DNA of 40,507 nucleotides from Melioribacteraceae bacterium (GTDB lineage Bacteria; Bacteroidota; Ignavibacteria; Ignavibacteriales; Melioribacteraceae), in contig JANQIV010000156.1 of assembly GCA_028282005.1 (NCBI GenBank), positions 1 to 40,507 of the forward strand, in the 5' to 3' direction. Positions 8,511-17,022 of the stretch are shown one piece after another. The notes beneath the pieces were generated by a model. It made no database searches, was not told where the DNA came from, and saw only the letters and a program-made list of their open reading frames with translations. The stretch's first letter is position 1; each line of letters opens with the position of its first letter. Both the position numbers and the translations under genes were made by a program.

Positions 8511-8759
8511 ATGCTGGTACTATCAAGAAGAAATAATGAAAAAATTAGGATTGGCTCCAATATAGTGATCAGCATTTTAGGAGTTTCCGAAAATCATGTT
8601 AAGATAGGTATTGAAGCACCGAGTGATGTGAAAATTTTAAGAGAAGAAATTTACGAAACAGTTAAGAAAGAGACATTGGAAGCAACTAAGAAAAGCCGCG
8701 AAATATCTAAAGCCGATCTGTCTAAACTATCCATTAACAAAATTAAAAAGAAAAAGTAA
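8511..8759 (+). CDS. csrA: Translational regulator CsrA
   Basis: CsrA is a dimeric RNA-binding protein that blocks or alters translation by binding GGA loops in 5' leaders. The start MLVLSRR, GIEAPSDVKILREEIY with the RNA-contacting Arg44, and VKIGIEAP are all intact. At 82 residues it has a C-terminal extension of about 25 residues ending in the lysine-rich NKIKKKK. FliW-regulated CsrA proteins usually have a longer C-terminus than E. coli CsrA, so the length fits the neighbouring fliW; the very basic tail could also add RNA affinity (inference). Its stop overlaps the start of the next gene (TAATG). Confidence 0.96.
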   Translation: MLVLSRRNNEKIRIGSNIVISILGVSENHVKIGIEAPSDVKILREEIYETVKKETLEATKKSREISKADLSKLSINKIKKKK

Positions 8760-9466
8760 TGGATAAGCTCAAGAAAAAATACAAAGTATTAATCGTAGAT
8801 GATTCGGATGTTATTCTCAATTTTATGAAAGATTTCTTTAAGGAATATGATTTTGAAGTTCTTACATGCAGCGACGGACTTGAAGGTTTAAGGGTTGCTG
8901 CAGAAGAAAAGCCTGATTTAATTTTCCTTGATTTAATGATGCCAAATTTGGATGGCTTAAAGATGCTTCAGGTAAAAAGTGTTTTAAAAGATATCCAAAG
9001 CATTCCTGTAATTGTAATTAGTGCAAATACAGTAAGGAGAAATGTAATGGCAGCACTTGAAGCAGGGGCCTATAAAGTAGTTTCGAAGCCATTAAACAAG
9101 GATCAAATAATAGGCTATGTAAATGAAATTTTTGGTGGTGGTAATGTCTTTGAATCTAAGCAGGTTACTGAGTTTGAAGACAAAGCAATTAAGAATAATC
9201 TAGCTAAATTTTTCATAGAAACTTTCGATAAAAAGAGAAAAACAATAAATGATGCGATTAGACAAAAAGACGCACAAAAACTGAAAACCGTAATTCACGA
9301 GATTAAAGGTGCAGGCGGTACAATGGGGTACCCGGAGCTAACGGAGATTAGCAAAGAGATTGAAGGAAAAGATTTTCAATTAACAACAGACTGGATTTTT
9401 GCAGAAATGAAATGCAACCAGCTGTTCATAGAGATAAAACAGATTGAAAAAGAAATTACTAATTAA
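8759..9466 (+). CDS. Receiver-HPt phosphorelay protein
   Basis: This 235-residue protein joins two phosphorelay modules. Residues 8-125 form a receiver: acidic pair in VDDSD, phospho-acceptor Asp58 in IFLDLMMP, Ser88 in VISAN and Lys110 in SKPLN. Residues about 145-232 form a histidine phosphotransfer domain with HEIKGAGGTMGY, so His180 is the likely phosphorylated residue. There is no output or kinase domain. Such proteins pass phosphoryl groups between a kinase and another receiver. Candidates in the same cluster are the kinase at 12862-14742 and the receivers at 11104 and 11496 (inference). The start overlaps the csrA stop by one base, so it is probably translationally coupled to csrA. Confidence 0.88.
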   Translation: MDKLKKKYKVLIVDDSDVILNFMKDFFKEYDFEVLTCSDGLEGLRVAAEEKPDLIFLDLMMPNLDGLKMLQVKSVLKDIQSIPVIVISANTVRRNVMAALEAGAYKVVSKPLNKDQIIGYVNEIFGGGNVFESKQVTEFEDKAIKNNLAKFFIETFDKKRKTINDAIRQKDAQKLKTVIHEIKGAGGTMGYPELTEISKEIEGKDFQLTTDWIFAEMKCNQLFIEIKQIEKEITN

Positions 9467-9480
9467 AGAAGAATAAAGTC

Positions 9481-10335
9481 ATGTTAATAATTGTTGGAGT
9501 AGTAGTAGTAACTGTTGGCGTTATCGTTGGATTTTTAATTGCCGGCGGACAACTGGCTGTATTGATCCAGATTTCTGAGTTCGTTACAATTGGCGCAGTA
9601 GCAATTGGTAGCTTAATTATTATGTCCCCTATTTCTTTAATTAAAAAAATTATAGCCGCAATACCCAGAGCAATGACACATAAAACTGATACAAAAGAGG
9701 ATTACTTAAATCTTCTAAAATCATTTTATGATTTGTTTTTGGTTTCACAACGTGACGGATTGCTAGCTATTGAAAAACATATAGAATCACCTGAAGAAAG
9801 CGAAGTTCTTAAAAACAATACAAAGTTTTTGCACAATAAATATGCGCTTACTTTTTTTACCGATACATTAAAAGTTATGCTTTCCGGTGGTGTTCCTCCC
9901 CATGAAATTGAATCTTTGATGGACACTGAGATTGAAACTTTTGAAGCGGAATCAAAACCTGTCCCTCATATTATCACAAAAATTGCAGATGCTTTACCGG
10001 GTATAGGTATTGTAGCTGCGGTACTTGGTATTATTGTAACAATGGGTAGTATTAATGCTGGTGCTGAAACAGTTGGTAAAAAAACTGCAGCAGCATTAGT
10101 GGGAACATTCTTAGGAGTACTTTTGTCGTATGGGTATTTTAATCCTCTTGCTACGAACACTGGGCATATGCTTGAAGCCGGCGTTCGTTATCTCGAGACA
10201 ATTAAGGCAGCCGTAGTTGCTTATGCAAAAGGTAATCCCCCGGTTGTTGCAGTAGAGATCGCACGAAGAACAATTTTCTCTGATGAGAGGCCTGACTTTG
10301 CTGAACTTGAAGCATACTTAAGAGGCAAGAACTAA
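9481..10335 (+). CDS. motA: Flagellar motor stator protein MotA (second, enteric-type)
   Basis: This second MotA has 284 residues and resembles the longer E. coli class rather than the copy at 6649. It starts with a hydrophobic hairpin (residues 1-22 and 33-53), followed by a long cytoplasmic loop including RDGLLAIEKHIESPEESEVL and ETFEAESKPVPHIITKIADALPGIGIVAAVLGIIVTMGSI, the latter being typical enteric MotA TM3 sequence. Next come KKTAAALVGTFLGVLLSYGYFNPLA (TM4) and a C-terminal tail with SDERPDFAELE. It precedes its partner motB by 1 bp. Two stator types in one cluster suggest dual stators, possibly for different ions or loads (inference). Confidence 0.94.
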   Translation: MLIIVGVVVVTVGVIVGFLIAGGQLAVLIQISEFVTIGAVAIGSLIIMSPISLIKKIIAAIPRAMTHKTDTKEDYLNLLKSFYDLFLVSQRDGLLAIEKHIESPEESEVLKNNTKFLHNKYALTFFTDTLKVMLSGGVPPHEIESLMDTEIETFEAESKPVPHIITKIADALPGIGIVAAVLGIIVTMGSINAGAETVGKKTAAALVGTFLGVLLSYGYFNPLATNTGHMLEAGVRYLETIKAAVVAYAKGNPPVVAVEIARRTIFSDERPDFAELEAYLRGKN

Positions 10336-10336
10336 A

Positions 10337-11107
10337 ATGGATGACAATTCAGCTCCTATTATAATAAAGAAAGGCCGTAAGAAAGGTGAAGGACACCACG
10401 GTGGTGCCTGGAAAGTTGCTTACGCGGATTTTGTTACAGCGATGATGGCGTTATTTATTGTACTTTGGATTTTAAACCAGAGTGATGAAATTAAAGATAA
10501 TGTTTCGCACTATTTTAATAATCCGAGAGGTGTTGCTATTGGTGGTGGTCCAAGTACTCTTGATGGAAAAAGTAATACCTTCGTTGAAGATAACGTAATG
10601 TATCAAATGAAAATGAAAGAAATGGAAACTGAGCGTTTACAGAGCATGGGTGAATCTATTATTAAGCAACTCGAAAGAAATGCATCTTTTCCTGATCTAG
10701 CCGAACAAGTTGATATAACTGTTACCGATGAAGGTTTACGAATTGAATTGATGGAAACTTCGACTGATTCCTTTTTCGATTTGAGCACCGCCGTACTAAA
10801 TCAACATGCAAATAATGTTTTGTCATCTATTGGAGAACAGTTAGCAATATTAAATAATAAAATAGTTATTGAAGGGCATACTGATGCAAGGCAATTTCCC
10901 GGAGGTGGTTTAGGTTATACTAATTACGAATTAAGTACTGACAGAGCAAATGCTGCTAGAAGAGCTTTAATAAATGCCGGAATTGATTTAAACCAAATAG
11001 ACGAAGTTCGTGGTTATGCCGATAATAGACTTATTATTGAAGATGATCCTTTCCATGCTTCTAATAGAAGAATTAGTATAATTGTGAGATTCACAGAAGA
11101 ATTATGA
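10337..11107 (+). CDS. motB: Flagellar motor stator protein MotB (second, enteric-type)
   Basis: The N-terminus shows the enteric MotB pattern: IIIKKGRKKGEGHHGGAWKVAYADFVTAMMALFIVLWIL, with the channel Asp31 in AYADF and a single membrane helix at about residues 28-47. A periplasmic linker (50-140) leads to an OmpA-like peptidoglycan-binding domain (about 140-253) with VIEGHTDAR, YELSTDRANAARRAL and ASNRRISIIV. The 256-residue length is somewhat shorter than E. coli MotB. It lies 1 bp after its motA partner and overlaps the following receiver gene by 4 bp (ATGA). Confidence 0.94.
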   Translation: MDDNSAPIIIKKGRKKGEGHHGGAWKVAYADFVTAMMALFIVLWILNQSDEIKDNVSHYFNNPRGVAIGGGPSTLDGKSNTFVEDNVMYQMKMKEMETERLQSMGESIIKQLERNASFPDLAEQVDITVTDEGLRIELMETSTDSFFDLSTAVLNQHANNVLSSIGEQLAILNNKIVIEGHTDARQFPGGGLGYTNYELSTDRANAARRALINAGIDLNQIDEVRGYADNRLIIEDDPFHASNRRISIIVRFTEEL

Positions 11108-11496
11108 ACAAATCAATACTAATAGTTGAAGATGATCCTTTTACTCAAAAATTTTATGAGCATCTTTTCGGAAGAAAAGGTTACAATTTAATTCAAACAG
11201 AAGATGGGAATGAGATTTTTGAATTACTTGAAAAAAACAATATTTCGCTATTGATATTAGATATCAACTTGAAGAATACTTACGTTGAAAAAGAAAAAAT
11301 GGACGGAGTTTCTATTTCCAGAAAAATCAAAATGGATCCGAAATATTCAAATTTACCAATATTATTAATTTCTGCATTTAATAAGAAAACAGGAAACCGT
11401 AATTTTTTTGATGAAAGTCTGGCAGATGATTATATTGTAAAACCGGTAACAGACTTTAATTTTTTAATACAAAAAATAAATTCTTTGATAAACTAA
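11104..11496 (+). CDS. Stand-alone response-regulator receiver
   Basis: This is a single receiver domain of 130 residues with no output domain, so it probably acts by binding or by passing phosphate on. The acidic pair is in VEDDP (Glu9, Asp10, Asp11), the phospho-acceptor is Asp53 in LILDINL, the Ser is in LISAF and the Lys is Lys113 in VKPV. A short insertion after the phospho-acceptor strand (NTYVEKEKMDG) lengthens the beta3-alpha3 loop. It overlaps motB by 4 bp and is followed without gap by another receiver gene. A CheY-like role at the switch is possible but not shown; the loop insertion is not typical of CheY. Confidence 0.88.
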   Translation: MNKSILIVEDDPFTQKFYEHLFGRKGYNLIQTEDGNEIFELLEKNNISLLILDINLKNTYVEKEKMDGVSISRKIKMDPKYSNLPILLISAFNKKTGNRNFFDESLADDYIVKPVTDFNFLIQKINSLIN

Positions 11497-12158
11497 TGGC
11501 TGACCAAAGAGATAAAATATTAATAGTTGAAGACGAAGAAGATACAAGATTTATCTTGGAAAGACTTCTTTCAAAAAACGAATTTGAAGTTAAAACTGCG
11601 GAGAACGGCATTATAGCTTTGGACGTACTGAAGTCTTATTCGCCAAAAGTTATTTTAGCAGATTGGACTATGCCGCAAATGGACGGCCTAAAATTATGTG
11701 ATGTGCTAAAAGCCAAAGAAGAAACTAAACTTATTTATTTTATTGTGTTAACTGCCAGAGCATCACTGAAAGACCGTGTAACCGGACTTGATGTTGGCGC
11801 AGACGATTTTTTAGTGAAACCTGTAGAAAATCAAGAATTACTTGCCCGAATTAGATCAGGTATCAGAATTCACAATCTTCAAAACGAATTAAAAAATATT
11901 GAGCACAGCAAAGCAATTGTAGAAATGGCGTGTACTATCGGGCATAAAATTAATAATCCCTTAGCCAGTTTAAGTATGTCTGTTCAATCGCTTCAAGAAG
12001 AGTTGGAAGAAGCGGCAAAAAATAATTTAGAAGATGACCTTTTTATTATCAACGAATCAATTGATCGGATCAAAAAATTTGTTGCAACCCTCCAAAACCT
12101 TCAAAATCCGGAATTCACAAAATATGCCCTTAATAATAAGATGTTAAAATTAGACTAA
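11496..12158 (+). CDS. Receiver fused to histidine-kinase dimerisation helices, no ATPase domain
   Basis: Residues 7-120 form a receiver: VEDEED, phospho-acceptor Asp56 in LADWTMP, Thr86 in LTARA and Lys108 in VKPV. A helical linker leads to residues 137-205, which look like a HisKA-type dimerisation helix pair with the H-box MACTIGHKINNPLASLS (His150). The protein stops at residue 220, so no HATPase N, G1 or G2 boxes exist. It cannot autophosphorylate by the standard mechanism; it could serve as a phosphotransferase, a scaffold for another kinase, or a receiver dimer. It is the last gene before a sigma-28-like promoter. Confidence 0.82.
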   Translation: MADQRDKILIVEDEEDTRFILERLLSKNEFEVKTAENGIIALDVLKSYSPKVILADWTMPQMDGLKLCDVLKAKEETKLIYFIVLTARASLKDRVTGLDVGADDFLVKPVENQELLARIRSGIRIHNLQNELKNIEHSKAIVEMACTIGHKINNPLASLSMSVQSLQEELEEAAKNNLEDDLFIINESIDRIKKFVATLQNLQNPEFTKYALNNKMLKLD

Positions 12159-12166
12159 TTTAGTAT

Positions 12167-12193
12167 TAACATTTTTCAAGTTTCTTCCGATAA
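12167..12193 (+). promoter_or_regulatory. Sigma-28 (FliA)-type promoter
   Basis: TAAC, a 15-bp spacer and TCCGATAA match the flagellar sigma-28 pattern TAAA-N15-GCCGATAA at 10 of 12 fixed positions. It lies in the short gap before the gene at 12212, with a predicted transcript start near 12200 and a TGGAG ribosome-binding site just before the ATG. The same -10 octamer with the same spacing occurs at 19493-19519 on the other strand. The octamer also occurs inside motB (7883) and, on the minus strand, inside flgA (830-837), but without a matching -35. Confidence 0.6.
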
Positions 12194-12211
12194 TAAGCTG
12201 TGGAGTAGTCT

Positions 12212-12862
12212 ATGCTTGAAAAAATTGTAAATATTAACCATAGTCAACCATATAAGGGTGGTAAAAAAAACAGCGGAAATTTTGAAAAGTTTATCTCTAA
12301 TACTTATTCTGAAAAATCACTTGGCAGAGATTCAATCGTTTTTTCGCCGGCTGCTGTTTATTTATCACGTATTAATTGGCTGTTAAAAGACGTCAGTTAT
12401 CCTTCGGAAGAAAAGATATTTATTGAATTCATGATTGACGATTTTGACATCAAAACGGAAATTGACCTAGTAACTTTTGCAACTGCGAGTTACCAAGAGT
12501 ATACTATTATAAAGAAGAATAAAAGTTTGGTTAAAAATCTAAGTTCATTAGTAAAATTAAAAGTTCTCAAAAATAAAATAGAGAAGAGTGACGAATTTTA
12601 TTCAAATGGACTAAGAGGATTAAAAACATTGTTTGATAGAGTTGAAAGCCTTAAGCTTTCTTCCTCTTTTGATAAAGACGACAGTTACTCAATAAACTAT
12701 TTACTCGATGGAATTTTAAGCGATTTGATCCGCGAGTTTGAAAGCATCAACAATTCGCTGCTTACTTTTATCAATAAACTTGGTAAGTACGATTTTGTAA
12801 AAGAATTAAAATTTAATAATGAGCTTGAACCCGTAATTATTGAAAAAGTTTATTCAGTATAA
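12212..12862 (+). CDS. Unknown protein behind a sigma-28-type promoter
   Basis: I do not recognise a family for this 216-residue protein. It has no signal peptide or membrane segment and looks cytoplasmic. The first 40 residues are Lys- and Ser-rich and probably flexible. Residues 39-60 read GRDSIVFSPAAVYLSRINWLL, in which the D-S-I-V-F-S-P-A pattern recalls the short D-x-V-x-h-S-x-x-A segment of FlgM-type anti-sigma factors; this is a weak resemblance only. The rest is mixed, with helical stretches (about 105-205). It is the first gene after a likely sigma-28 promoter, and its stop overlaps the start of the histidine kinase gene (TAATG), so the two are coupled. A role in late flagellar regulation is inference. 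Confidence 0.7.
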   Translation: MLEKIVNINHSQPYKGGKKNSGNFEKFISNTYSEKSLGRDSIVFSPAAVYLSRINWLLKDVSYPSEEKIFIEFMIDDFDIKTEIDLVTFATASYQEYTIIKKNKSLVKNLSSLVKLKVLKNKIEKSDEFYSNGLRGLKTLFDRVESLKLSSSFDKDDSYSINYLLDGILSDLIREFESINNSLLTFINKLGKYDFVKELKFNNELEPVIIEKVYSV

Positions 12863-14742
12863 TGATTGATAACCCAATAAAATATGATGATTACCCTGTT
12901 GGGGGTGAATCATTCGATTCTGAAAATGAATTAAAAAAATTGAAAGAACTTCCCGATACAAAACCTCTGGCGATGGTTGATTCAAGCGGTACAATCGAAT
13001 ACGCCAATAATTCTTTCAAGAATTTATTCTCATTGAAAGAAGGGGAAAATTTTACTGCACTTAATTCTGAACCGAATATAGTTTTCTTAATTCAAAATTT
13101 GATAAACAGTAACTATCAAAGTTTTCACTTTGATATGTTTTTGCTTGATGCAGAGAGTTTTGAAAACTCAAGCTTCTATGTTGATATTGATAGAATTTTT
13201 GTAAATGGTGTTCAATATTTTGTAATGCTTTTCAGTTCACATTCCGAAAGAAAAAAACTTGAAGACAGGATCAACAATCTTCACAATGCTTTGGAATATG
13301 GGGATGTATCCGTAATAATAACAGATGAAAAAGGGATCATTAATTATTCATCAAAACCTTTTGAAGGAATTTTATCAATTGGGATTGAACATTTATACAA
13401 TAATTATTTGGCGGATGTTTTTGTTGATTACCTGACACAAGAGGAACTTGAAGAATTAAAAAGAGCTATCAAAAATAAAAATGAATGGGTAAAACTAATA
13501 TCCAACATCTCCTCGGATGGTAATCTTTGGTTCAAAGAGATTAAGCTGAATGTGGTTCAAAAGCATGATGACGAATCCTACAATTTTATTTTAGTTGCCC
13601 ACGATATCACTAATTACATTCTAAAAACCCGGGTGATAAAAAATTCTGAACAAAGACAGAAATCTATAATTAACAATATTTCTGATCCACTGATAATTAT
13701 TAGAAAGCAGAACAATGAATTAATATTTGAAAGCGCTAACGAAATTTTCTTTAATGCTTTCTCTGTAGATAAAATAAAAGTTGAAAAGCCGTTAACCAAA
13801 GCTCTTAAAGGCGATCTTTATGATACGCTTATGAAAGCTATTATAAATTCTGAAATTGATAAAGAGCATCATACTCAGTTTAGGTACCGTAATAAAAAGT
13901 ACAAAAGAGATTACATTGGAAAAATAACTTACACAGATGATCCTTATGATAATGTTCGCTTATTTATTGTAAACTTTTCCGATATCACTGAGCAGATGAA
14001 GATACAGGAACAATTGCAGAATGCTTACGAAAAGGAAACGAGGCTGAACAAACTTAAGTCGGCCTTTATGGCTAATATTTCACATGAGATTAGAACCCCG
14101 TTAAATGCCATAGTTGGTTATTCTGAATTAATTGAAGATGATATTGATTTAAATGATTATGATTCAATCCAAGAAAATGCAAAGTACTTAAAAGATGGCG
14201 TTAACAGGCTATTAAATTTAGTAGAAAACATTGTTGAGGCGTCCATTATCGAATCCGGTGAATATGAATTTGACTATGAAATATTGAATGTCAATTCAAT
14301 GTTGTATCAAATTCACAAAGATAATCTTTCCAAAACACGCGAACTTAATTTGTCATTTGATCTAAAACTTTCTGAAAAACAAATGAAAATTAAAGTTGAC
14401 GAATTTAAGTTCGGCAAGATATTCAGTATGATTATCGATAACGCAATGAAGTACAACAAGCAAGATGGTAATGTTACTTTATCTACTTTTGAAGAAGAAA
14501 ATAACGTTGTAATTGAACTAACCGACACAGGCATTGGAATTGAAAAAGATAAATTAGATAGAATTCTTGAACCCTTTATTCAAGAAGAGGAAGAAGGTTA
14601 TAAAAGAAGATATGAAGGTGCCGGACTTGGATTAACAATAGCTTACAAGTTAACAATATTGCAAAAAGGCAAATTCTTCATCGAAAGCACACCAGACGTC
14701 GGTACAAAAATTACTATCAAATTTGCACGCCAAATAGTTTAA
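12862..14742 (+). CDS. PAS-domain sensor histidine kinase
   Basis: This 626-residue kinase has no membrane segment and is probably cytoplasmic. Three PAS-like segments are visible: about 30-120 (AMVDSSGTIEYANNSF), 138-255 (SVIITDEKGIINYSSKPF) and 268-385 (PLIIIRKQNNELIFESANEIFF). A HisKA domain follows with the H-box FMANISHEIRTPLNAIVGYSE, His408 being the phosphorylation site. The HATPase (about 500-626) has IIDNAMKYNK (N box), TDTGIGIEKDKL (G1) and EGAGLGLTIAYKL (G2). It is the only complete kinase in the flagellar cluster, so it is the likely phosphoryl source for the receiver and HPt proteins upstream (inference). It is coupled to the unknown gene before it. Confidence 0.92.
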   Translation: MIDNPIKYDDYPVGGESFDSENELKKLKELPDTKPLAMVDSSGTIEYANNSFKNLFSLKEGENFTALNSEPNIVFLIQNLINSNYQSFHFDMFLLDAESFENSSFYVDIDRIFVNGVQYFVMLFSSHSERKKLEDRINNLHNALEYGDVSVIITDEKGIINYSSKPFEGILSIGIEHLYNNYLADVFVDYLTQEELEELKRAIKNKNEWVKLISNISSDGNLWFKEIKLNVVQKHDDESYNFILVAHDITNYILKTRVIKNSEQRQKSIINNISDPLIIIRKQNNELIFESANEIFFNAFSVDKIKVEKPLTKALKGDLYDTLMKAIINSEIDKEHHTQFRYRNKKYKRDYIGKITYTDDPYDNVRLFIVNFSDITEQMKIQEQLQNAYEKETRLNKLKSAFMANISHEIRTPLNAIVGYSELIEDDIDLNDYDSIQENAKYLKDGVNRLLNLVENIVEASIIESGEYEFDYEILNVNSMLYQIHKDNLSKTRELNLSFDLKLSEKQMKIKVDEFKFGKIFSMIIDNAMKYNKQDGNVTLSTFEEENNVVIELTDTGIGIEKDKLDRILEPFIQEEEEGYKRRYEGAGLGLTIAYKLTILQKGKFFIESTPDVGTKITIKFARQIV

Positions 14743-14986
14743 AAATAATCTTTTCTCGTTTGCAATTTCTATCTATTTTAGCTTAAGTTTAAAGACCGAA
14801 TAACTTCATAAGAGAAAAAAGTTTTATTATATGCTTCGGAATCTTATCCTTTATACTTTCAATAAGGTTGCAGAGTCCTCTGTGATTATAAAAAAAATAA
14901 AAATAAACTCTTTAAAGGATAATTCATTATTCAAAATAATTAGTTCATTTAATTAAGTAATTACTCAAATTTATTGGAGAAGATTT

Positions 14987-16975
14987 ATGAGCGAACATCA
15001 TACTCCTTCTAAATCTGCCGGTTTGCCGCACAACGCGTACACTGAACTTAAGCCGGGAGAAGAATATGTTCCTGTAATGTCCCCCGAAAAAGAGTATCCG
15101 GAAATTAACGTCTGGTCGGTTCTTTGGGGATTGGTAATGGCAATGCTGTTTAGTGCAGCAGCAGCATATCTTGGTTTAAAAATTGGGCAAGTGTTTGAAG
15201 CTGCTATTCCTATTGCGATTTTGGCTGTGGGACTTTCAACTATTGCTAAGAGAAGCAAAGCACTTGGCGAAAATGTAATTATTCAGTCTATTGGTGCTAC
15301 TTCAGGTACTATTGTAGCGGGAGCAATTTTTACAATTCCAGCTTTGTATATTCTTGATCTTCATGTTGAATTCATTCAAGTATTCTTAGCTTCATTGCTT
15401 GGTGGATTTCTTGGAATTTTATTTTTAGTCCCATTCAGAAAATATTTCGTTTCAGAAATGCACGGTAAGTTTCCTTTCCCTGAAGCAACAGCTACCACAG
15501 AGGTTTTAGTTGCAGGAGAAAAAGGCGGTAAACAAGCCGGCGTATTGGTTATCAGTGGTATCATCGGTGGTGTTTATGATTTTGTTGTTGCAACATTCGG
15601 CTGGTGGAGCGAAGTTGTAACTACACGTATTGTTGAAGCCGGACAAAGTTTAGCAGACAATATTAAACTTGTTTTCAGATTTAATATAAGTTCAGCAATT
15701 CTCGGGCTAGGTTTTATTGTCGGATTAAAATATACCGCTATAATTGCTGCCGGTTCATTTGTTTCTTGGTTTGTTTTAATTCCCATTATCGGTTACTTCG
15801 GTGCAAACATAACTGAAGTTGTTGGTTCAACTGCATCAATACCGATTGCTCAAATGTCAGCCGAACAGATCTTCGGAAGCTATGTTCGCCATATTGGTAT
15901 TGGTGGAATTGCAATGGCCGGATTTATTGGAATTATAAAATCATCCGGTGTGATCAAAACATCTTTCTCTCTAGGCTTTAAAGAATTGTTTGGTAAAAAA
16001 GAAGAAAACGGAAATAAATTAAGAACACAGCGTGACCTACCGATGAGTATTATAGCCGGGGGAATTGCTTTGTGTGTTGTTGTAATCTTTTTATTCTTTG
16101 CTTTCGGCGTTGTTGACAGCTTCTTCCATGCGTTTGTAGGATTAGTAATTGTACTAATAATTTCATTCTTGTTTACAACAGTTGCGGCTACTGCAATTGC
16201 TATTGTTGGTACGAATCCGGTTTCCGGTATGACGCTGATGACGCTGATTCTTTCATCAGTCGTGCTTGTTGCTGTCGGTTTATCCGGCCCGGCAGGAATG
16301 GTATCAGCTCTGATTATCGGCGGTGTTGTTTGTACAGCGCTTTCTCAAGCGGGTGCATTTATCACCGACTTAAAAATCGGTTACTGGCTTGGTTCATCAC
16401 CTTACAAACAGGAGAAATGGAAGTTCGCCGGAACAATTGTTTCTGCTGCGACAGTAGCATGGATTATAATGGTATTGAATGAAACTTACGGTTTTGTTGG
16501 CGAAGGCGCTTTGGTTGCTCCACAAGCAAATGCGATGGCTGCCGTAATTCAACCATTGATGTCAAATCAGCCAGCACCTTGGGTAATGTATATTACCGGT
16601 GCAATCTTCGCATTGATACTCACTATGATTAACGTGCCGGCGTTAGCTTTCGCATTGGGTATGTATTTGCCGATTGAATTAAACGCTCCATTATTGGCTG
16701 GTGGTATTATTGCTCACTTCGTACAAAACAGAAGTAAAGAGCAAAAATTAAATAATGCACGCAGAGAGCGTGGAACACTAATAGCATCCGGATTTATTGC
16801 AGGTGGAGCGTTGCTCGGTGTAATAAGTGCGATACTCAGATACCTTGGTTTTAACTGGGTTGATCCACACTGGCAAGAATCTCACATGGCTGAAATTATT
16901 GCACTGTTTGCTTTCCTTGCAATTGCTGCTTACATGGTTTGGGATGCTTTGAGAGCTAAAGAAGAGGAGGCATAA
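14987..16975 (+). CDS. OPT-family oligopeptide transporter
   Basis: The 662-residue protein is a polytopic membrane protein with about 14-16 hydrophobic segments. The opening NVWSVLWGLVMAMLFSAAAAYLGLKIGQVFEAAIPIAI and the ENVIIQSIGATSGTIVAGAIFTIPAL stretch are typical of the bacterial OPT family (PF03169 type). FPFPEATATTEVL, followed by GGKQAG, is the other strong family block. Members import oligopeptides or metal chelates by proton symport; the substrate here is not predictable. A good ribosome-binding site (TTGGAGAAG) precedes the ATG. The 244 bp upstream hold no other gene that I can see. It ends 12 bp before a strong hairpin terminator. Confidence 0.93.
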   Translation: MSEHHTPSKSAGLPHNAYTELKPGEEYVPVMSPEKEYPEINVWSVLWGLVMAMLFSAAAAYLGLKIGQVFEAAIPIAILAVGLSTIAKRSKALGENVIIQSIGATSGTIVAGAIFTIPALYILDLHVEFIQVFLASLLGGFLGILFLVPFRKYFVSEMHGKFPFPEATATTEVLVAGEKGGKQAGVLVISGIIGGVYDFVVATFGWWSEVVTTRIVEAGQSLADNIKLVFRFNISSAILGLGFIVGLKYTAIIAAGSFVSWFVLIPIIGYFGANITEVVGSTASIPIAQMSAEQIFGSYVRHIGIGGIAMAGFIGIIKSSGVIKTSFSLGFKELFGKKEENGNKLRTQRDLPMSIIAGGIALCVVVIFLFFAFGVVDSFFHAFVGLVIVLIISFLFTTVAATAIAIVGTNPVSGMTLMTLILSSVVLVAVGLSGPAGMVSALIIGGVVCTALSQAGAFITDLKIGYWLGSSPYKQEKWKFAGTIVSAATVAWIIMVLNETYGFVGEGALVAPQANAMAAVIQPLMSNQPAPWVMYITGAIFALILTMINVPALAFALGMYLPIELNAPLLAGGIIAHFVQNRSKEQKLNNARRERGTLIASGFIAGGALLGVISAILRYLGFNWVDPHWQESHMAEIIALFAFLAIAAYMVWDALRAKEEEA

Positions 16976-16987
16976 CTTATTTTATAG

Positions 16988-17021
16988 TAGAGACATCAAA
17001 TATGATGTCTCTATTTAATTT
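16988..17021 (+). terminator. Hairpin terminator after the OPT gene
   Basis: A perfect 11-bp stem (TAGAGACATCA and its complement, 16988-16998 with 17003-17013) with a 4-base loop is followed by TTTAATTTT. It separates the OPT gene from the convergent chemoreceptor gene, whose stop lies at 17023-17025. The T-rich tail is on the plus strand. Confidence 0.8.
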
Positions 17022-17022
17022 T

